From: an uncultured cyanobacterium
Lineage (GTDB): Bacteria; Cyanobacteriota; Cyanobacteriia; PCC-6307; Cyanobiaceae
Assembly (NCBI GenBank): GCA_903921295.1
Contig: CAIXOZ010000058.1
Coordinates: 1 to 15,279, forward strand
Length of the DNA: 15,279 nt
Reading direction: 5' to 3'
Positions 13,513-15,279 of the stretch are shown here, piece by piece (position 1 is the stretch's first letter; each line of letters starts with the position of its first letter). Made by a program: the position numbers and the translations under genes. The notes beneath the pieces were generated by a model. It did not search any database. It was not told where the DNA came from and saw nothing but the letters and a program-made list of their open reading frames with translations.

Positions 13513-13526
13513 CACCATCGATGGTG
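13513..13526. promoter_or_regulatory. Perfect 14-bp palindrome in the rph / CobA-like divergent region
   Basis: CACCATCGATGGTG is a perfect palindrome 50 bp upstream of the rph ATG and 98 bp upstream of the CobA-like ATG. It lies just upstream of the candidate promoter at 13535-13562. A perfect even-length palindrome without a loop fits a dimeric regulator's operator better than an RNA hairpin. No regulator is assigned. Confidence 0.4.
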
Positions 13527-13534
13527 TCTGGTGG

Positions 13535-13562
13535 TTGATTGGCGCCGTTTGACCGCTACATT
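13535..13562 (+). promoter_or_regulatory. Candidate promoter of the CobA-like gene and dcd
   Basis: TTGATT (13535-13540), 16 bp, then TACATT (13557-13562). Four of six bases match in each of the -35 and -10 hexamers, and the second fits TAN3T. Transcription would start about 55 bases before the ATG at 13625. Sequence match only. Confidence 0.4.
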
Positions 13563-13624
13563 CAGGTTCCCAGGGTGCGGCCTCCCGGATCACCGGCTGG
13601 GGCTCTGCCCACTCACCAGCCCCC

Positions 13625-14209
13625 ATGACGGCCAGCCTTCACAACCATCGGCACCTGCAGCGGGTCACACCAGCGGTGGTGCCTCCGAGGCCGTTGACAG
13701 CGGCGGCCCCGAGGCCGTTGCGGCTCACGCCCCAGCCCGACGGCCTGCTGCAGATCCATACCGCACCTTTCCGGGGCAGCTTCAGCAGTGTGTTCAGTCA
13801 GGCTCTGCGTTCGGCCGGCCTCGGCAGCCGTGTGCTGATCACCCAGTTCCTCAAGGGCGGCGTCGATCAGGGGGTCGAGCGCAGCCTCTGGCTCTGTGGT
13901 CGTCTGCAGTGGATGCGTCCGGCCGTACCCGCCACCCTGGCCGAACCCCCGGTCTCTGAGGAGGATGCCCAGGCGGTTCAGGCGGTCTGGGAGGCGACCC
14001 GCGAGCGTCTGCTCAATGGCAGCCTCGATCTGGTGGTGCTGGATGAGCTCGGCCTGGCGCTGGAGCTCGGCTATCTCGAGGCCGATGACGTGCTCAGCAC
14101 CCTTGAGCAGCGTCCCGCACACCTGGATGTCATTCTGACCGGACCCTCCATGCCGCCGGCCCTGCTGGCCATGGCCGATCAGCTCACCCAGCTGCGGCGC
14201 TGCGCTTAG
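13625..14209 (+). CDS. CobA/CobO-like P-loop-fold protein without a Walker A motif
   Basis: A 194-residue relative of the CobA/CobO/BtuR type corrinoid adenosyltransferase. Homology is clear in GLLQIHTAPFRG (40-51), ALRSAGLGSRVLITQFLKGG (60-79), the Walker B-like LDLVVLDELGLALELGYL (134-151) and the segment HLDVILTGPSMPPALLAMAD (166-185). The ATP-binding loop of true CobA, GNGKGKTT, is replaced by APFRGSFS (47-54), so the key Lys is Ser52. The C-terminal part of CobA after the TELR-like motif, which helps bind corrinoid, is absent; the protein stops at TQLRRCA. Normal adenosyltransferase activity is therefore unlikely. Similar proteins with the same altered loop exist, as far as I recall, in Prochlorococcus and Synechococcus, so it is a conserved variant, not a damaged gene. 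The first ~38 residues are unconserved. dcd follows after 9 bp. Confidence 0.82.
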   Translation: MTASLHNHRHLQRVTPAVVPPRPLTAAAPRPLRLTPQPDGLLQIHTAPFRGSFSSVFSQALRSAGLGSRVLITQFLKGGVDQGVERSLWLCGRLQWMRPAVPATLAEPPVSEEDAQAVQAVWEATRERLLNGSLDLVVLDELGLALELGYLEADDVLSTLEQRPAHLDVILTGPSMPPALLAMADQLTQLRRCA

Positions 14210-14218
14210 GTCTTCCCC

Positions 14219-14812
14219 ATGCTCAAGAACGACCGCTGGATCAATGCCCAGGCCGTCGCCGGCATGATCGAGCCGTTCCAGGCCACCCTGGTGCGTCATC
14301 TTGATCCCGATGCCCGCACCTCGCCGGTGCTCAGCTACGGCTGTTCGTCCTATGGCTACGACCTGCGTCTGTCGTCGAAGGAGTTTCTGATCTTCCGGCA
14401 TGTGCCCGGAACGATCATGAATCCGAAGCGCTTCAATCCGGCCAACCTGGAGCCGGTGGAGCTCCATCATGACGACGATGGCGACTATTTCATCCTTCCT
14501 GCCCATTCCTATGGGCTCGGAGTGGCGCTCGAGCGGTTGCGGGTGCCCGCCAACATCACGGTGATCTGCATCGGCAAGAGCACTTACGCCCGGCTTGGCA
14601 TCATCGTCAATACAACGCCGGCCGAGGCCAGCTGGGAAGGTCATCTCACCCTGGAATTCAGTAATTCCTCCGGTGCTGATTGCCGGATCTATGCCAATGA
14701 AGGCATCTGCCAGCTGCTGTTCTTTGAGGGTGATCCCTGCGATACCACCTACCAGGATCGAGCCGGAAAGTATCAGGATCAGCCTGAGCGCGTCACTCTG
14801 GCCCGCGTCTGA
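14219..14812 (+). CDS. dcd: dCTP deaminase
   Basis: Converts dCTP to dUTP, which feeds dUMP for thymidylate synthesis; acts as a homotrimer in the cytoplasm. The 197-residue protein has the Dcd/dUTPase fold signatures: LSYGCSSYGYDLRLS near residues 38-52, GKSTYARLGIIVNTTPAEASWEGHLTLEF at about 119-147 (the Glu in TLEFSN is the expected catalytic Glu), and YANEGICQLLFFEGDP near the end. The closing DRAGKYQDQ is typical of this family branch. It is 9 bp after the CobA-like gene and probably in its operon. thyX, a later step of the same pathway, lies convergent 135 bp downstream. Confidence 0.95.
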   Translation: MLKNDRWINAQAVAGMIEPFQATLVRHLDPDARTSPVLSYGCSSYGYDLRLSSKEFLIFRHVPGTIMNPKRFNPANLEPVELHHDDDGDYFILPAHSYGLGVALERLRVPANITVICIGKSTYARLGIIVNTTPAEASWEGHLTLEFSNSSGADCRIYANEGICQLLFFEGDPCDTTYQDRAGKYQDQPERVTLARV

Positions 14813-14871
14813 CCACGGTTGTCAGCGGTGCCTGGGTGAAACCGTGCCAGCATCGATGGATCCGGAGCGGT

Positions 14872-14906
14872 GCTGAGGAGGCCGGGTGAGGCCTTCGGGA
14901 CTCAGC
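14872..14906. terminator. Structured region between convergent dcd and thyX
   Basis: GCTGAG (14872-14877) can pair with CTCAGC (14901-14906). Inside, either AGGCC/GGCCT (14879-14883 with 14890-14894) or TGAG+CC with GG+CTCA around a TTCG tetraloop (14887-14904) can form. It sits in the 135-bp gap where both transcripts must end. There is no T-run on either strand. Nothing else is recognisable in 14813-14947. Confidence 0.35.
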
Positions 14907-14947
14907 CGCGGCATTCAGCCACTCCCCGGCTGCAGGAGCAAGCCCGA

Positions 14948-15279
14948 TCAGGGGGCCAGCCTGGCCTTGTGCAGCCGCGATTTTTCGTACCACTCGGCGA
15001 ATTCCGGCGCCCACGTCTGGAAATGGGGCCACATCAGATCGCAGAGGTGACGGATCTCCTCCTGGGCATCGAGCTTGGCCCGCAGATCCATGAAGTGCAG
15101 GAACGCCCGCAGGCTGAAGCTGACGACGAAGTGCTGGCGGTAGTCGAAGGGCAGGATGCCGCGGGCATGTTCCTCGGAAAAGCCCGCCTCGAGCAGGGTC
15201 CGGTAGCGCTCCGCGGCCAGTCGGCAGAGCTCAAGGTCCTGCTGGCGCAGCGCTTCGCTGTAGTGGTACTTCTTGCCCT
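14948..15279 (-). CDS. thyX: FAD-dependent thymidylate synthase, C-terminal part
   Basis: ThyX makes dTMP from dUMP using methylene-tetrahydrofolate and reduced FAD; many cyanobacteria use it in place of ThyA. The gene runs off the right edge: 109 residues plus stop are visible, about half the usual protein. The visible part starts GKKYHYSEALRQQDLELCRL and contains GFSEEHARGILPFDYRQHF and SFSLRAFLHFMDLRAKLDAQEEIR. These match the conserved ThyX region with R-x-(L/F)-x-HF-x-x-LR that binds FAD and dUMP. The conserved RHR motif lies beyond the window. The tail WAPEFAEWYEKSRLHKARLAP is normal. It converges on dcd, which works upstream in the same pathway. Confidence 0.93.
   Translation of the reverse strand, partial: GKKYHYSEALRQQDLELCRLAAERYRTLLEAGFSEEHARGILPFDYRQHFVVSFSLRAFLHFMDLRAKLDAQEEIRHLCDLMWPHFQTWAPEFAEWYEKSRLHKARLAP

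Noticed and set aside
13613..14644. 343-codon - strand frame opposite the CobA-like gene and dcd
   Set aside because: Antisense shadow; the plus frames carry conserved family motifs.
1..15279. Mobile elements, CRISPR arrays, tRNA, rRNA, known riboswitches
   Set aside because: No transposase or integrase frames, no regularly spaced repeats, no cloverleaf or rRNA segments, and no riboswitch consensus were seen. A covariance-model search would be the decisive test for small RNAs.

Overview
The window is from a GC-rich picocyanobacterium. The closest fit is the Synechococcus/Cyanobium group of alpha-cyanobacteria. This rests on three photosystem II genes (psbI, psbN, psbH), the cyanobacterial nitrogen regulator ntcA, several families found only or mainly in cyanobacteria (a DUF3769/LptD-like outer-membrane protein, DUF3084, DUF3146), a FAD-dependent thymidylate synthase (thyX), and five copies of the cyanobacterial HIP1 octamer GCGATCGC. 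Base composition looks like roughly two-thirds G+C by eye. This creates many long open frames opposite the real genes, and I left those out.

Layout. 1-1483: the 3' part of leuC, then leuD (leucine biosynthesis, + strand). 1543-4617: a convergent gene for a large LptD-like outer-membrane protein. 4894-5013: psbI (- strand), with a hairpin just after its stop. 5043-8291: a 1,082-residue GH38 alpha-mannosidase (+ strand), starting 29 bp from psbI and ending inside the 3' end of psbN. 8279-8784: the classic divergent psbN/psbH pair. 8822-10183: tatA, pth and a DUF3146 gene (+ strand). 10153-12569: a probable - strand operon, ntcA, then a DUF3084 gene, then a RuvX/YqgF-like gene. 12626-13462: rph (RNase PH, - strand), directly upstream of ntcA. 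13625-14812: a CobA/CobO-like protein without a P-loop, then dcd (+ strand). 14948-15279: the 3' part of thyX (- strand).

Functional links. LeuC and LeuD are the two subunits of isopropylmalate isomerase. PsbI and PsbH are small photosystem II subunits, and PsbN acts in its assembly. dcd and thyX, in convergent orientation, are two steps on the route from dCTP to dTMP. The DNA just upstream of ntcA carries what looks like a class II NtcA-activated promoter, so ntcA is probably autoregulated, and the DUF3084 and YqgF-like genes may share that control.

I found no transposase, phage gene, CRISPR array, tRNA or rRNA. Most of the window is a conserved picocyanobacterial core block. The items most worth a second look are the GH38 gene between psbI and psbN, the degenerate CobA-like protein, the ntcA promoter overlapping the rph stop codon, and several small structured intergenic elements. 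I do not see strong evidence for a wholly new multi-gene system.
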